A DNA stretch of 64,000 nucleotides from Streptomyces sp. 135 (GCF_020026305.1 NZ_CP075691.1:8053415-8117414); one strand, 5' to 3'. Positions 36,113-44,500 are shown, counted from the stretch's first letter. Notes: a model not told the origin generated them from the letters alone. Made by a program: numbers and translations.

Positions 36113-36180
36113 CCGGCACCAGCGCCAAGCGAGAACCGCTTCGCAGCAAACCACGCATGTGGGGGTGGACCTTCCGATGA
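36109..36180 (+). CDS. 23-residue coupled small ORF between hpgT and dpgA
   Basis: ATG at 36109 overlaps the hpgT stop and is preceded by a strong AGGAGGA site. The product is MTGTSAKREPLRSKPRM followed by WGWTFR, very basic with two Trp. Its stop overlaps the dpgA ATG at 36177 (ATGA again). The spacing and ribosome site indicate that it is translated. It may simply couple dpgA translation to hpgT, or make a small peptide. I know no family for it. Confidence 0.5.
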   Translation: MTGTSAKREPLRSKPRMWGWTFR

Positions 36181-37316
36181 CCGTCGACACAGCACCGCCC
36201 GGGGTTCCGGACGAGACCCGGGCCCCCGGGCGCCGGGAGAGCGGATTCCTGGCGGCCCCGAGGCTGGCGGGCGTCGGCACGGCCGTGAGCGCCACCTCCT
36301 ACTCCCAACGCGAAGTGCTCGACGCCTTCGGGATCACGGACCCCAAGGTGCGGTCCGTCTTCCTCAACAGCGCGATCGAGCGGCGCAACCTCACGCTGCC
36401 CGCCGAGGACGCCCACGGCGTCCGCGGCCCCGAGTCCCAGGGCGACCTGCTCGACAAGCACAAGGCGCTGGCCCTGGAGATGGGCGGCGAGGCCCTGCGC
36501 GCCTGCCTGAAGGACGCCGGGGCCGAACTCGCCGACCTGCGCCACCTGTGCTGTGTGACATCCACCGGTTTCCTCACGCCCGGCCTCAGCGCCTTGCTGA
36601 TCAGGGAGTTGGGCATCGACCGGCACTGCGGCCGGGCCGACATCGTGGGTATGGGGTGCAACGCGGGACTCAACGCGCTGAGTGTGGAGGCTGGTTGGGC
36701 GGCGACACACCCCGGTGAGCTGGCCGTGGTGCTCTGCGTGGAGGCGTGCTCGGCGGCGTACGCGATGGACTCGACGATGCGCACGGCCGTCGTCAACAGC
36801 CTCTTCGGTGACGGTGCGGCAGCCGTCGCGCTCCGTGCGGAGCCGGGTCCGGTGCGTGGATCGGAGCCCCAAGGCGGGCCCGTGCTGCTGAAGTTCGCGA
36901 GCTGCATCATCCCGGACGCCGTCGACGCGATGCGCTACGACTGGGACCGCGATCAGGGCAGGTTCAGCTTCTTCCTCGATCCCCGGATCCCCTACGTCGT
37001 CGGCGCGCACGCCGAGATCGTCGTCGACCGGCTGCTGGAAGGCACCGGTCTGCGCAGGAGCGACATCCGGCACTGGCTCGTGCACTCCGGGGGCAAGAAG
37101 GTCATCGACGCCGTCGTCGTCAACCTCGGGCTGACCCGCCACGACGTACGCCACACCGTCGGTGTGCTGCGCGACCACGGCAACGTGTCCAGCGGCTCCT
37201 TCCTCTTCTCCTACGAACGTCTTCGCGAAGAGGGCGTCGCCCGGCCCGGCGAGTACGGGGTGCTCATGACCATGGGGCCGGGCTCCACGATAGAAACGGC
37301 GCTGATCCGATGGTGA
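36177..37316 (+). CDS. dpgA: Type III polyketide synthase, 3,5-dihydroxyphenylacetyl-CoA synthase
   Basis: A 379-residue chalcone synthase-fold enzyme that condenses malonyl-CoA units to the Dpg precursor. The catalytic triad is visible: Cys161 in GMGCNAGLNAL, His303 in WLVHSGGKKVIDAV and Asn336 in HGNVSSGSFLF. The Cys position agrees with that of known DpgA. ATG at 36177 with GGGGGTGGA upstream overlaps the previous small ORF; a GTG at 36159 is an alternative without a site. It starts a tightly coupled dpgA-dpgB-dpgC run. Confidence 0.93.
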   Translation: MTVDTAPPGVPDETRAPGRRESGFLAAPRLAGVGTAVSATSYSQREVLDAFGITDPKVRSVFLNSAIERRNLTLPAEDAHGVRGPESQGDLLDKHKALALEMGGEALRACLKDAGAELADLRHLCCVTSTGFLTPGLSALLIRELGIDRHCGRADIVGMGCNAGLNALSVEAGWAATHPGELAVVLCVEACSAAYAMDSTMRTAVVNSLFGDGAAAVALRAEPGPVRGSEPQGGPVLLKFASCIIPDAVDAMRYDWDRDQGRFSFFLDPRIPYVVGAHAEIVVDRLLEGTGLRRSDIRHWLVHSGGKKVIDAVVVNLGLTRHDVRHTVGVLRDHGNVSSGSFLFSYERLREEGVARPGEYGVLMTMGPGSTIETALIRW

Positions 37317-38005
37317 GGACGGACAGGACCATGAAGCCGCTGCGCGCACTGGAGTTGAACGGTTCCACGCCCCTCTCCGCCACGGCCGTCAAGGCCGTCG
37401 CCGACCTCTGCGACCGCGCGGAGGACACCGGCGGCTCCGGTCACGGCATCGCGGTCGTCCGCGTCACCGGGTCGCCGGCCGGTGATTGGACCGGCGGCCT
37501 CGACGTCATGCTCGTCACCAAGTGGGAGCGCGCGCTGCGCCGCCTGGAGCGGCTGCCCACCGCCACCGTGGCGGTGGCGCGCGGCGACTGCGGCGGCACC
37601 GCGCTCGACGCGTTCCTCGCCGCCGACCTGCGGGTGGCGGCCCCGGACACGCGCCTGGTCGTACCGCGCGACGCCACGGCCACGTGGCCCGGCATGGCCG
37701 CCTACCGCCTCGTCCACCTCGCGGGAGCCGCGCGGGTCCGCAAGGCCGTCCTGTTCGGCCGCGCCATCGAGGCCGCCGAGGCGTTGGCGCTCGGCATCGT
37801 CGACGAACTGACCGACGACCCGGCAGCGGCGATGAACGGCGCGGCCGAACTGGCGGCCGGCCTCTCCGGCAAGGAACTCGCGATCCGCCGCCAGCTGCTG
37901 TTCGACGCCGCGACGACCAGCTTCGAGGACGCCCTCGGCGCCCACCTCGCGGCCTGTGACCGGGCCCTGCGCCAAGGCGCGGAGAAGGAGGCGGCGGCCT
38001 CGTGA
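37310..38005 (+). CDS. dpgB: DpgB, enoyl-CoA hydratase-family partner of DpgA
   Basis: A 231-residue crotonase-fold protein. It has VAVARGDCGGTALDAFLAAD for the oxyanion-type region, and the later AYRLVHLAGAARVRKAVLFG and AEALALGIVDELTD are crotonase family features. DpgB assists the DpgA reaction by promoting dehydration/aromatisation to 3,5-dihydroxyphenylacetyl-CoA. ATG at 37310 overlaps the dpgA stop; ATG 37331 is a possible later start. Its stop overlaps the GTG of dpgC. Confidence 0.9.
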   Translation: MVRTDRTMKPLRALELNGSTPLSATAVKAVADLCDRAEDTGGSGHGIAVVRVTGSPAGDWTGGLDVMLVTKWERALRRLERLPTATVAVARGDCGGTALDAFLAADLRVAAPDTRLVVPRDATATWPGMAAYRLVHLAGAARVRKAVLFGRAIEAAEALALGIVDELTDDPAAAMNGAAELAAGLSGKELAIRRQLLFDAATTSFEDALGAHLAACDRALRQGAEKEAAAS

Positions 38006-39708
38006 CGACGATCTTGCCCGGGCCCTCTGAAGGGCCGGGATGGCCTGGGCGGCCCGTATGGCCTCGACAGCCGGGGCAGTTCGGAGGGCCTGAGCAGCCC
38101 GAACAGGCTGGGCAGCCCGTACAGCCTGGACGACTTGAGCAGTCCGGATGGCCTGGGCAGTCCGGGCGGCCCGAACAGCCCGTACAGCCTGGACGACTTG
38201 AGCAGTCCGGATGGCCTGGGCAGTCCGGGCGGCCCGCACACCCCGGTCAGCTCGGTCACCCCGGTCAGCTCGGCCACCCCGGACAGCTCGGCCACTCCGG
38301 CCACCCGGGAGAGCCCGGCCACCCCGAACAACCCAACCGCTCCGCCGAAGCCGCGCCCCCGAACCCCGCCGCTCACCATGACGTCCGGGACATCTGGTCG
38401 GCCATGGCCGCCTCCTCTGGAGTCGTCGCCCATGTCGAGAGGCTCGTGGCGAGCCTGCCGGCGCCGCCCGAGCGTACGTCCGGCCAGCGGGCCGAGATGG
38501 ACGCCGCCAAGGACGCGGCCCGCGCGCTGCGGGTCGCCTTCCTCGACACGTATGCCGACGCCGTGTACGACCTGCTGACCGCGGGCCGCACCGTGGCCCT
38601 GCGGATCGGTGAACTCCTCGACGCCGCTGCCACCGAACTGCCCGGCCTCGTGCCCGACGAGGACCGGCTCGCGGGCGAGCGGCGCAGGCCACAGGCCGCC
38701 AAGGAGGGGCACGAGATCGACCAGGGCATCTTCCTGCGGGCCGTGCTCCGCTCGCCGGCCGCGGGCCCGCATCTGCTCGACGCCATGCTCCGGCCGACTC
38801 CCCGAGCCCTCGCGCTCCTCCCGGAGTTCACGCGCACCGGCGTCGTGGAGATGGAGTCCGTACGCCTCGAACGGACCGACGACGGCGTGGCGCGGCTGAC
38901 CATGTGCCGGGGCGACCGCCTGAACGCCGAGGACACCCGCCAGGTCGACGACATGGAGACCGCCGTCGACCTCGCCCTGCTCGACCCCGCCGTACGCGTC
39001 GGGCTGCTGCGCGGCGGCGAGATGAGCCACCCGCGCTACCGCGGCCGGCGCGTGTTCAGCGCGGGCATCAACCTCAAGAGTCTCGGCTCCGGCGACATCC
39101 CGTTGGTCGGCTTCCTGCTGCGCCGCGAACTCGGCTATCTCCACAAGATCGTGCGCGGCGTACCCGCCGACCACCCCGGCCAGTGGCACTCGCCCCGCCT
39201 GGAGAAGCCGTGGGTCGCCGCCGTGGACGGCTTCGCCATCGGCGGCGGCGCCCAACTCCTGCTCGTCTGCGACCACGTGCTCGCCGCGTCCGACGCCTAC
39301 CTCAGTCTGCCCGCCGCCAAGGAAGGCATCGTTCCCGGCGTCGCGAACTTCCGGCTCAGCCGATACGCGGGCCCCCGCGTCTCCCGCCAGATCATCCTCG
39401 GCGGTCGCAGGATCAGGGCGGCCGAGCCCGACGCCCGGCTGCTCGTCGACGAGGTAGTCGAGCCCGAGGAGATGGACGCCGCCGTCGAACGGAGCCTGGT
39501 TCGGCTCGACGGCGCCGCGGTCCTGGCCAACCGCCGCATGCTGAACCTCGCGGAGGAACCCCCGGACGCGTTCCGTGCGTACGTGGCGGAGTTCGCGCTC
39601 CAGCAGGCCCTGCGGATCTACGGCCAGGACGTCATCGACAAGGTCGGCCGATTCGGCGCCGACCGGCCGGACGCGCCGGGGAACGGCACCGCGGCCGCCC
39701 ACGGATGA
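38002..39708 (+). CDS. dpgC: DpgC, cofactor-independent 3,5-dihydroxyphenylacetyl-CoA 1,2-dioxygenase, with repeat-rich N-terminal extension
   Basis: A 568-residue protein, about 130 longer than usual DpgC. The conserved part begins around residue 125 (HHDVRDIW). It contains LVASLPAPPERT, AGINLKSLGSGDIPLV and GFAIGGGAQLLLVCDHVLA, the crotonase-fold core that uses O2 without metal or cofactor to give 3,5-dihydroxyphenylglyoxylate. Residues 1-120 are low complexity (Gly/Pro/Gln). They include a 21-residue unit present twice and several PGQLGH hexamers. GTG at 38002 overlaps the dpgB stop (GTGA) and has AAGGAGG upstream, so translation of the extension is likely. An ATG at 38404 would give a normal length but would cut into family-like sequence. 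Confidence 0.9.
   Translation: MTTILPGPSEGPGWPGRPVWPRQPGQFGGPEQPEQAGQPVQPGRLEQSGWPGQSGRPEQPVQPGRLEQSGWPGQSGRPAHPGQLGHPGQLGHPGQLGHSGHPGEPGHPEQPNRSAEAAPPNPAAHHDVRDIWSAMAASSGVVAHVERLVASLPAPPERTSGQRAEMDAAKDAARALRVAFLDTYADAVYDLLTAGRTVALRIGELLDAAATELPGLVPDEDRLAGERRRPQAAKEGHEIDQGIFLRAVLRSPAAGPHLLDAMLRPTPRALALLPEFTRTGVVEMESVRLERTDDGVARLTMCRGDRLNAEDTRQVDDMETAVDLALLDPAVRVGLLRGGEMSHPRYRGRRVFSAGINLKSLGSGDIPLVGFLLRRELGYLHKIVRGVPADHPGQWHSPRLEKPWVAAVDGFAIGGGAQLLLVCDHVLAASDAYLSLPAAKEGIVPGVANFRLSRYAGPRVSRQIILGGRRIRAAEPDARLLVDEVVEPEEMDAAVERSLVRLDGAAVLANRRMLNLAEEPPDAFRAYVAEFALQQALRIYGQDVIDKVGRFGADRPDAPGNGTAAAHG
38113..38238 (+). repeat. 63-bp tandem repeat in the dpgC extension
   Basis: Two head-to-tail copies of a 63-bp unit (38113-38175 and 38176-38238) differ at about one base and keep the reading frame. 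They encode a 21-residue block containing EQPVQPGRLEQSGWPG. Shorter 18-bp repeats (PGQLGH) follow to about 38330. Recent slippage expansion is the likely origin. Confidence 0.85.
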
Positions 39709-39721
39709 AGGGGACACCACG

Positions 39722-40522
39722 ATGCCGATCGCCCGGGCCAACGGGGTCGAACTCGGTTACGACGAGTACGGCACCGGAGAGCCGATCGTCATGGTCACCG
39801 GTACCGGCGCGCCCGGCCGGATGTGGCGCACCCACCAGGTGCCCGCCCTCACCGCGGCGGGCCACCGGGTCATCACGCTCGACAACCGGGGGATCCCGCC
39901 GAGCGTTCCCTGCCCGGAGGGGTTCACCCTCGACGACATGGCGGCGGACATCGCGGGCCTCATCGAGTATCTCGACGCGGGACCGTGCCGGGTCGTGGGC
40001 TACTCGCTGGGCGCCATCGCCGTGCAGGAACTGCTCCTGGCCCGCCCAGGTCTCGTGCGCCAGGCCGTCCTGATGGCGACCAGCGGGCGCTCGGACACCC
40101 TGACCGCCGCCATGACGGCCGCCGACCGGGACCTCGGCGACAGCGGCGGCACCCTCCCGCCCCGCTACGCGGCGTACGTGCAGGCCCTGCAGAACCTCTC
40201 GCCGCACACCCTCAACGACGAGGAGCGGCTACGGGACTGGCTGGCCGTCTTCGAGCTGTCGGCCGTCGACCCGTCGTCCGCCCGCGGCCTGCTCGGACTC
40301 CAGCTGATCCCGGACCGCCGCCACGCGTACCGGCGCATCAGCCGCCCGTGCCTGGTCATCGGATTCCAGGACGACCTGGTCGTCCGCCCGCACCTGTCAC
40401 GGGAGGTCGCGCGGAGCATTCCCGGCAGCGTCTATGCCGAGATCCCCGGCTGTGGTCACTACGGATATCTGGAGAGGCCCGCCGCCGTGAATAGCGCGAT
40501 CATCGACTTCTTCACGACCTGA
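39722..40522 (+). CDS. Alpha/beta-hydrolase
   Basis: A 266-residue alpha/beta-hydrolase. The nucleophile Ser is in VVGYSLGAIAV, the acid Asp in GFQDDLVV and the His in GCGHYGYLERP. The fold begins IVMVTGTGAPGRMWR. Start ATG at 39722, 14 bases after dpgC, so it is in the dpg operon in the place where dpgD often lies. Possible roles are releasing thioesters of the Dpg pathway or type II thioesterase-like editing of the NRPS. Related clusters (ramoplanin type) also carry hydrolases. Its substrate is not evident. Confidence 0.85.
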   Translation: MPIARANGVELGYDEYGTGEPIVMVTGTGAPGRMWRTHQVPALTAAGHRVITLDNRGIPPSVPCPEGFTLDDMAADIAGLIEYLDAGPCRVVGYSLGAIAVQELLLARPGLVRQAVLMATSGRSDTLTAAMTAADRDLGDSGGTLPPRYAAYVQALQNLSPHTLNDEERLRDWLAVFELSAVDPSSARGLLGLQLIPDRRHAYRRISRPCLVIGFQDDLVVRPHLSREVARSIPGSVYAEIPGCGHYGYLERPAAVNSAIIDFFTT

Positions 40523-40529
40523 ACCGGGC

Positions 40530-40546
40530 GGCCGTCCTGGACGGCC
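40530..40546. promoter_or_regulatory. Palindrome upstream of mbtH
   Basis: GGCCGTCC, one base, GGACGGCC: a perfect 8-bp-arm palindrome, immediately upstream of the putative mbtH promoter and just after the hydrolase gene. It uses the GGACGGC heptamer seen in the hmaS-pdh region and at the edge of the StrR-type operators. Operator and terminator are both possible. Confidence 0.45.
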
Positions 40547-40547
40547 T

Positions 40548-40576
40548 TGTAGGCCCTCATTGCGCCCGGCTAGCGT
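40548..40576 (+). promoter_or_regulatory. Putative mbtH promoter
   Basis: TTGTAG (40548-40553), 17-base spacer, TAGCGT (40571-40576). This fits a housekeeping-type Streptomyces promoter. It lies 44 bases before the mbtH ATG and would drive mbtH, the exporter and possibly the kinase. Confidence 0.5.
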
Positions 40577-40619
40577 AAAACACGTCCTGCCGACGGAAAT
40601 TGAATTGATCGGAGTGGTC

Positions 40620-40844
40620 ATGCCGAACCCGTTCGACGACGAAAACGGCACCTTCCTGGTTCTCGTCAACGACGAGAACCAGCATTCGCTCTGGCCCTCC
40701 TTCGCCGAAGTGCCAGCCGGTTGGCAGACCGTCTTCGGCGAGGACACGCGCCAGGCCTGCCTCGATTACATAGAGGAGAACTGGACGGACATGCGGCCCA
40801 AGAGCCTCATCGAGGAGATGGACAAGTACGAAGCCGCCGGCTGA
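40620..40844 (+). CDS. mbtH: MbtH-like protein
   Basis: A 74-residue MbtH-family chaperone that binds and activates NRPS adenylation domains. The family signature is present: NPFDDENGTFLVLVNDENQHSLWPSF (in parts), then VPAGWQTVFGE and WTDMRPKSL, with the three conserved Trp. ATG at 40620 has GGAG 5 bases upstream; the longer open frame to 40560 overlaps the promoter. Encoded 42 bases before the exporter. Expected to act on the A domains of the three NRPSs downstream. Confidence 0.95.
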   Translation: MPNPFDDENGTFLVLVNDENQHSLWPSFAEVPAGWQTVFGEDTRQACLDYIEENWTDMRPKSLIEEMDKYEAAG

Positions 40845-40885
40845 GCGCGCCCGGACCGAAACGACAACGGAAACGGGAGGTTTTC

Positions 40886-43039
40886 GTGGCCATGATCGGC
40901 GGCCCGGGGCCGGTACTGATGAGCGGTATGGGGCCGGACCAGCCGGTGACCAAACAGCGGATCAAGCCCGGCACGGCGAAACGCGTGATCCCCTACACGA
41001 AACCGTATCGGCTCAGCATCGTTCTTTTCCTGGTCATCACCGCGCTCAATGCGGGAAACGTGGTGGCCACGCCCCTTCTGTTCATGTACCTCATCGACAA
41101 CGGCATCGTCGAAGGCGACACCTCGGTGGTCGTGTGGATCTCCGTGGCGGTCGCCGGCATCGCGCTCCTGAGCACCGTGCTGGGGTTCGCGGAGGCCTGG
41201 TACTCGGGCCGGATCAGCGAAGGGCTCATCTACGACCTCCGCACCAAGATCTTCGACCATGTGCAGCGGCAACCGCTGGCGTTCTTCACCCGCGCGCAGA
41301 CCGGGTCGCTCGTCAGCAGGCTCAACACCGACGTGGTCGGCGCCCAGCACGCGGTCACCACACTGCTCTCCACGGTGACGTCCGCGGGCCTGACGCTGAT
41401 CCTCGTACTGATCACGATGTTCTATCTGTCCTGGGTGGTCACCCTGATCTCCCTGGTGATCATCCCGCTGTTCATCCTGCCCGGGAAGCTGGTCGGCGGG
41501 CGGCTCCAGCGGATCATGCGGGAGCACATGCAGGTCAACGCCGAGGTCGGCTCCTTCATGAGCGAGCGGTTCAACGTGACCGGCGCCCTGCTGGCCAAGT
41601 TGTACGGCCGTCCCTCGGACGAGACCGGCATGTTCTCCGGGCTGGCGGCCAAGGGCCGGGACCTCGGCATCCTGACCTCCGTCTACGGCAAGATGCTCTT
41701 CCTGACGATGATGCTGGTCGGTTCGCTGGCCACCGCGCTCGTCTACGGCCTCGGCGGCAGCCTCGTCATCGAGGGCACCTTCCAGATCGGCACCCTGGTG
41801 GCGCTGGCCACCCTGCTCACCCGGCTGATGGGCCCCATCAACCAGCTCGCCGGCGCGCAGACGAGCGTACTGACCGCCTTCGTCAGCTTCGACCGGCTCT
41901 TCGAGATCCTCGACCTCAAGCCGCTGATCTCCGAGAAGCCGGACGCCGTGCCCCTGCCCGCCACGAGCGAGGGCGGCGGGACGGCGCCTGACATCGAGTT
42001 CGACGGCGTGTCCTTCCGCTATCCGCGGGCCGCCGACGTCTCGCTCGCCTCCCTGGAGTCCATCGCCCTGCCCACGCAGGAACGCGCGCAGAACGCCTGG
42101 ACCTTGAGCGGCGTCAGCTTCACCGCGCCCGCCGGCAAGCTGACCGCGCTGGTCGGCCCGTCCGGCGCGGGCAAGACGACGATCACCCACCTGGTGCCGC
42201 GGCTGTACGACCCGGTGGAGGGCGCCATCAGGATCGGCGGCCACGACATCCGCGACGTGACGCTGCGGTCCCTGAACGACGCCGTCGGCATGGTCACGCA
42301 GGACGCGCACCTCTTCCACGCCACCATCCGCGACAACCTCACCTACGCGCGCCCCGACGCCACCGAGCGGGAGCTGGTCGAAGCGTGCAAGGCGGCCCAG
42401 ATCTGGCAGCTGATCGAGACGCTGCCCGACGGCTTCGACACCGTCGTGGGCGACCGCGGCTACCGGTTCTCCGGCGGCGAGAAACAGCGCGTGGCCATGG
42501 CCCGGCTGCTGCTCAAGGCCCCGCCCATCGTCGTCCTCGACGAGGCGACCGCGCACCTCGACTCGGAGTCCGAGGCGGCGCTGCAACGGGCCCTGAAGAC
42601 CGCGCTGAAGGGCCGCACCTCGCTGGTGATCGCCCACCGCCTGTCCACCATCCGCGACGCCGACCAGATCCTCGTCGTCGACCAGGGCCGGATCCAGGAG
42701 CGCGGCACCCACGAGGAACTCATGGAACTGGACGGGCTCTACGCGGAGTTGTACCGCACCCAGTTCTCCCGCCAGCCGTCACAGAACGGCGCCGCGCCCG
42801 CCGGGGCCGAGTCCGAGAACGGCGCCGCGCCGGTGCCCGAACCGGTCGGCGGCCCGCCCGGCACCATGTTCACCGCCGGTCCTGGCGGCTCCTTCCAAGG
42901 CGGTCCAGGCGGTCCAGGCGGCCCTGGCGGACCCGGTGGTCCGGGAGTCTTCATCACACCCGGCGGCCCCGGTGGCCCCGGCCCCGGACCGCACGGCCCC
43001 GGACCAGGACCCGGCGGTGTGCCCCCGGGCCACGGGTGA
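40886..43039 (+). CDS. ABC exporter (fused membrane and ATPase domains)
   Basis: A 717-residue half-transporter of the MdlB/MsbA type. It has six membrane helices (about 35-330) and an ATPase domain with Walker A GPSGAGKTT (from Gly424), Q-loop VTQDAHLF, signature FSGGEKQR, Walker B PPIVVLDEATAHLDS and a His switch in VIAHRLST. Glycopeptide-type clusters carry one such transporter for product export. The C-terminal 75 residues are unusual. They are rich in Gly and Pro with a run of GGP triplets, collagen-like, and have no role in known family members. GTG at 40886 has GGGAGG upstream; ATG 40892 is possible. Confidence 0.92.
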   Translation: MAMIGGPGPVLMSGMGPDQPVTKQRIKPGTAKRVIPYTKPYRLSIVLFLVITALNAGNVVATPLLFMYLIDNGIVEGDTSVVVWISVAVAGIALLSTVLGFAEAWYSGRISEGLIYDLRTKIFDHVQRQPLAFFTRAQTGSLVSRLNTDVVGAQHAVTTLLSTVTSAGLTLILVLITMFYLSWVVTLISLVIIPLFILPGKLVGGRLQRIMREHMQVNAEVGSFMSERFNVTGALLAKLYGRPSDETGMFSGLAAKGRDLGILTSVYGKMLFLTMMLVGSLATALVYGLGGSLVIEGTFQIGTLVALATLLTRLMGPINQLAGAQTSVLTAFVSFDRLFEILDLKPLISEKPDAVPLPATSEGGGTAPDIEFDGVSFRYPRAADVSLASLESIALPTQERAQNAWTLSGVSFTAPAGKLTALVGPSGAGKTTITHLVPRLYDPVEGAIRIGGHDIRDVTLRSLNDAVGMVTQDAHLFHATIRDNLTYARPDATERELVEACKAAQIWQLIETLPDGFDTVVGDRGYRFSGGEKQRVAMARLLLKAPPIVVLDEATAHLDSESEAALQRALKTALKGRTSLVIAHRLSTIRDADQILVVDQGRIQERGTHEELMELDGLYAELYRTQFSRQPSQNGAAPAGAESENGAAPVPEPVGGPPGTMFTAGPGGSFQGGPGGPGGPGGPGGPGVFITPGGPGGPGPGPHGPGPGPGGVPPGHG

Positions 43040-43159
43040 GCACTCTCCCGTAGCGGGACCCGCGCCGGCCCCTTCGCGGCGGGTTGCGCGGGAGCGGCCC
43101 GGGGTCCGCGCCGCGGGAGTAGCCTGACAGATGTCTGGGTGCCTCCGTGGGGGTGAGCG

Positions 43160-44500
43160 GTGAGGGTGCTGCGCAAGGAAGGCACGACGGCCGAGGACGC
43201 CGCCCGCCGGGCGGCTCCCCGGCGGTGGAGCCGGATCGTGACCCGTCTGACGCCCCGCCGGGTCCGCGTCCGGCTCACCCTCCTGTACGGGGGGCTGTTC
43301 GTCGTGTCGGGCGCCGTCCTGCTGACCATCACCTATGTCCTGGTGAACCGTTCGAACGGCATGCTCGTCTTCAGCCGTGGCAGGTCGGGCCCCTCCGGAG
43401 ACGCCAACGCCCGCATATACACCGGTGACGGCGCGTCGCCCATCCTGGACCGCTTCGCCGAGGCGCAGCGACAGCAGGCGCAGCGCCAGCACACACTGGA
43501 GATGAACCGCCTGCTGTTCGAGTCCGGCGTCGCCCTGGCGATCATGTCGGTGATCGCGATCGGCCTCGGCTGGTTCGTCGCGGGCCGGGTGCTGCGGCCG
43601 CTGCGCACCATGACCTCCACCATCCAGCGGATCTCCGCGCACAACGTGCACGAACGCCTGGACGCCGAGGGCCCGGCCGACGAACTGAAGGACCTGGCGG
43701 ACACGGTCGACGGGCTGCTCGGGCGCCTGGAGGGGGCGTTGGACTCCCACAAACGCTTCGTGGCCAACGCCGCGCACGAACTGCGTACGCCGCTGACCGT
43801 CGAACACGCGTTGCTCGAGGAGTCGTTGATAGACCGCGACGCGACCATCGAGTCGTTCCGGTCCAACTTCGAGCGGCTGCTGGTGCTGAGCGAGCAGCAG
43901 GCACGGCTGCTGGAGTCGTTGCTGACCCTGTCCAGCAGCGAACGTGGCCTGGACCGCCGCGAGCCGCTGGAGCTGGCCGAGCTGGCGGGCAAGGCGGTGC
44001 TCGGCTGCCGCGAGCAGGCGCGGCGGCGCGGGCTGCGGGTGGAGGCGGTGACCGAACCCGCGGGCACCTGCGGCGACAGCGCGCTGGTCGAACGCCTGGT
44101 GGCCAACCTCCTGGACAACGCCATCGGTTACAACGTGCCGGACGGGTGGGTGAAGGTCGTGACGCGCGTCGTCGCGGGCGAGCACGCCGTCGTACGGGTG
44201 ACCAACTCGGGCAGGCGGATCCCCCCGGAGCGGGTGGGGCGTTTGTTCGAGCCGTTCCAGCGGCTCGACCGCACCGCGGCCGACGGGCACCACGGCCTTG
44301 GCCTGTCGATCGTGCGCTCCATCGCCGCCTCCCACGACGCGACCTTGAACGCGCACGCCAGGCCGGAGGGCGGTCTCGTCGTCGAGGTCGCCTTCCCGTT
44401 GCGGACGGTGGAAAGCCCGCGGGCCCGGCATCACGACGGCGGACACCGCCTTTCCCACACCGCCTCCGTGACGGCCGCGGGCGACTCGACCTCCCGGTAA
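43160..44500 (+). CDS. Orphan sensor histidine kinase in the NRPS cluster
   Basis: A 446-residue kinase starting GTG at 43160. It has membrane helices at about 38-62 and 120-140, a HAMP domain, the H-box NAAHELRTPLT with His206, the N-box DNAIGYN with Asn320, and the lid HHGLGLSIVRS. No response regulator gene adjoins it. It is a close paralogue of the kinase at 825-2078, sharing long identical stretches around the phosphorylated His (HALLEESLID). It may therefore signal to the regulator at 164-817. The sensor loop (about 62-118) is different and Gln/Arg-rich at its end. Role in sensing product or cell-wall stress is inference by analogy with VanS-type kinases in glycopeptide clusters. Confidence 0.9.
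   Translation: MRVLRKEGTTAEDAARRAAPRRWSRIVTRLTPRRVRVRLTLLYGGLFVVSGAVLLTITYVLVNRSNGMLVFSRGRSGPSGDANARIYTGDGASPILDRFAEAQRQQAQRQHTLEMNRLLFESGVALAIMSVIAIGLGWFVAGRVLRPLRTMTSTIQRISAHNVHERLDAEGPADELKDLADTVDGLLGRLEGALDSHKRFVANAAHELRTPLTVEHALLEESLIDRDATIESFRSNFERLLVLSEQQARLLESLLTLSSSERGLDRREPLELAELAGKAVLGCREQARRRGLRVEAVTEPAGTCGDSALVERLVANLLDNAIGYNVPDGWVKVVTRVVAGEHAVVRVTNSGRRIPPERVGRLFEPFQRLDRTAADGHHGLGLSIVRSIAASHDATLNAHARPEGGLVVEVAFPLRTVESPRARHHDGGHRLSHTASVTAAGDSTSR

Noticed and set aside
33712..36180. A continuous 822-codon frame from ATG 33712 through the HpgT region
   Set aside because: Beyond the first 110 residues it is Arg/Pro-rich and unlike any protein; HpgT motifs are in another frame. It is open only because of high GC.
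38113..38330. CRISPR array-like repeats
   Set aside because: The repeats are tandem without unique spacers, keep the reading frame and encode a Gly/Pro-rich protein segment of DpgC.
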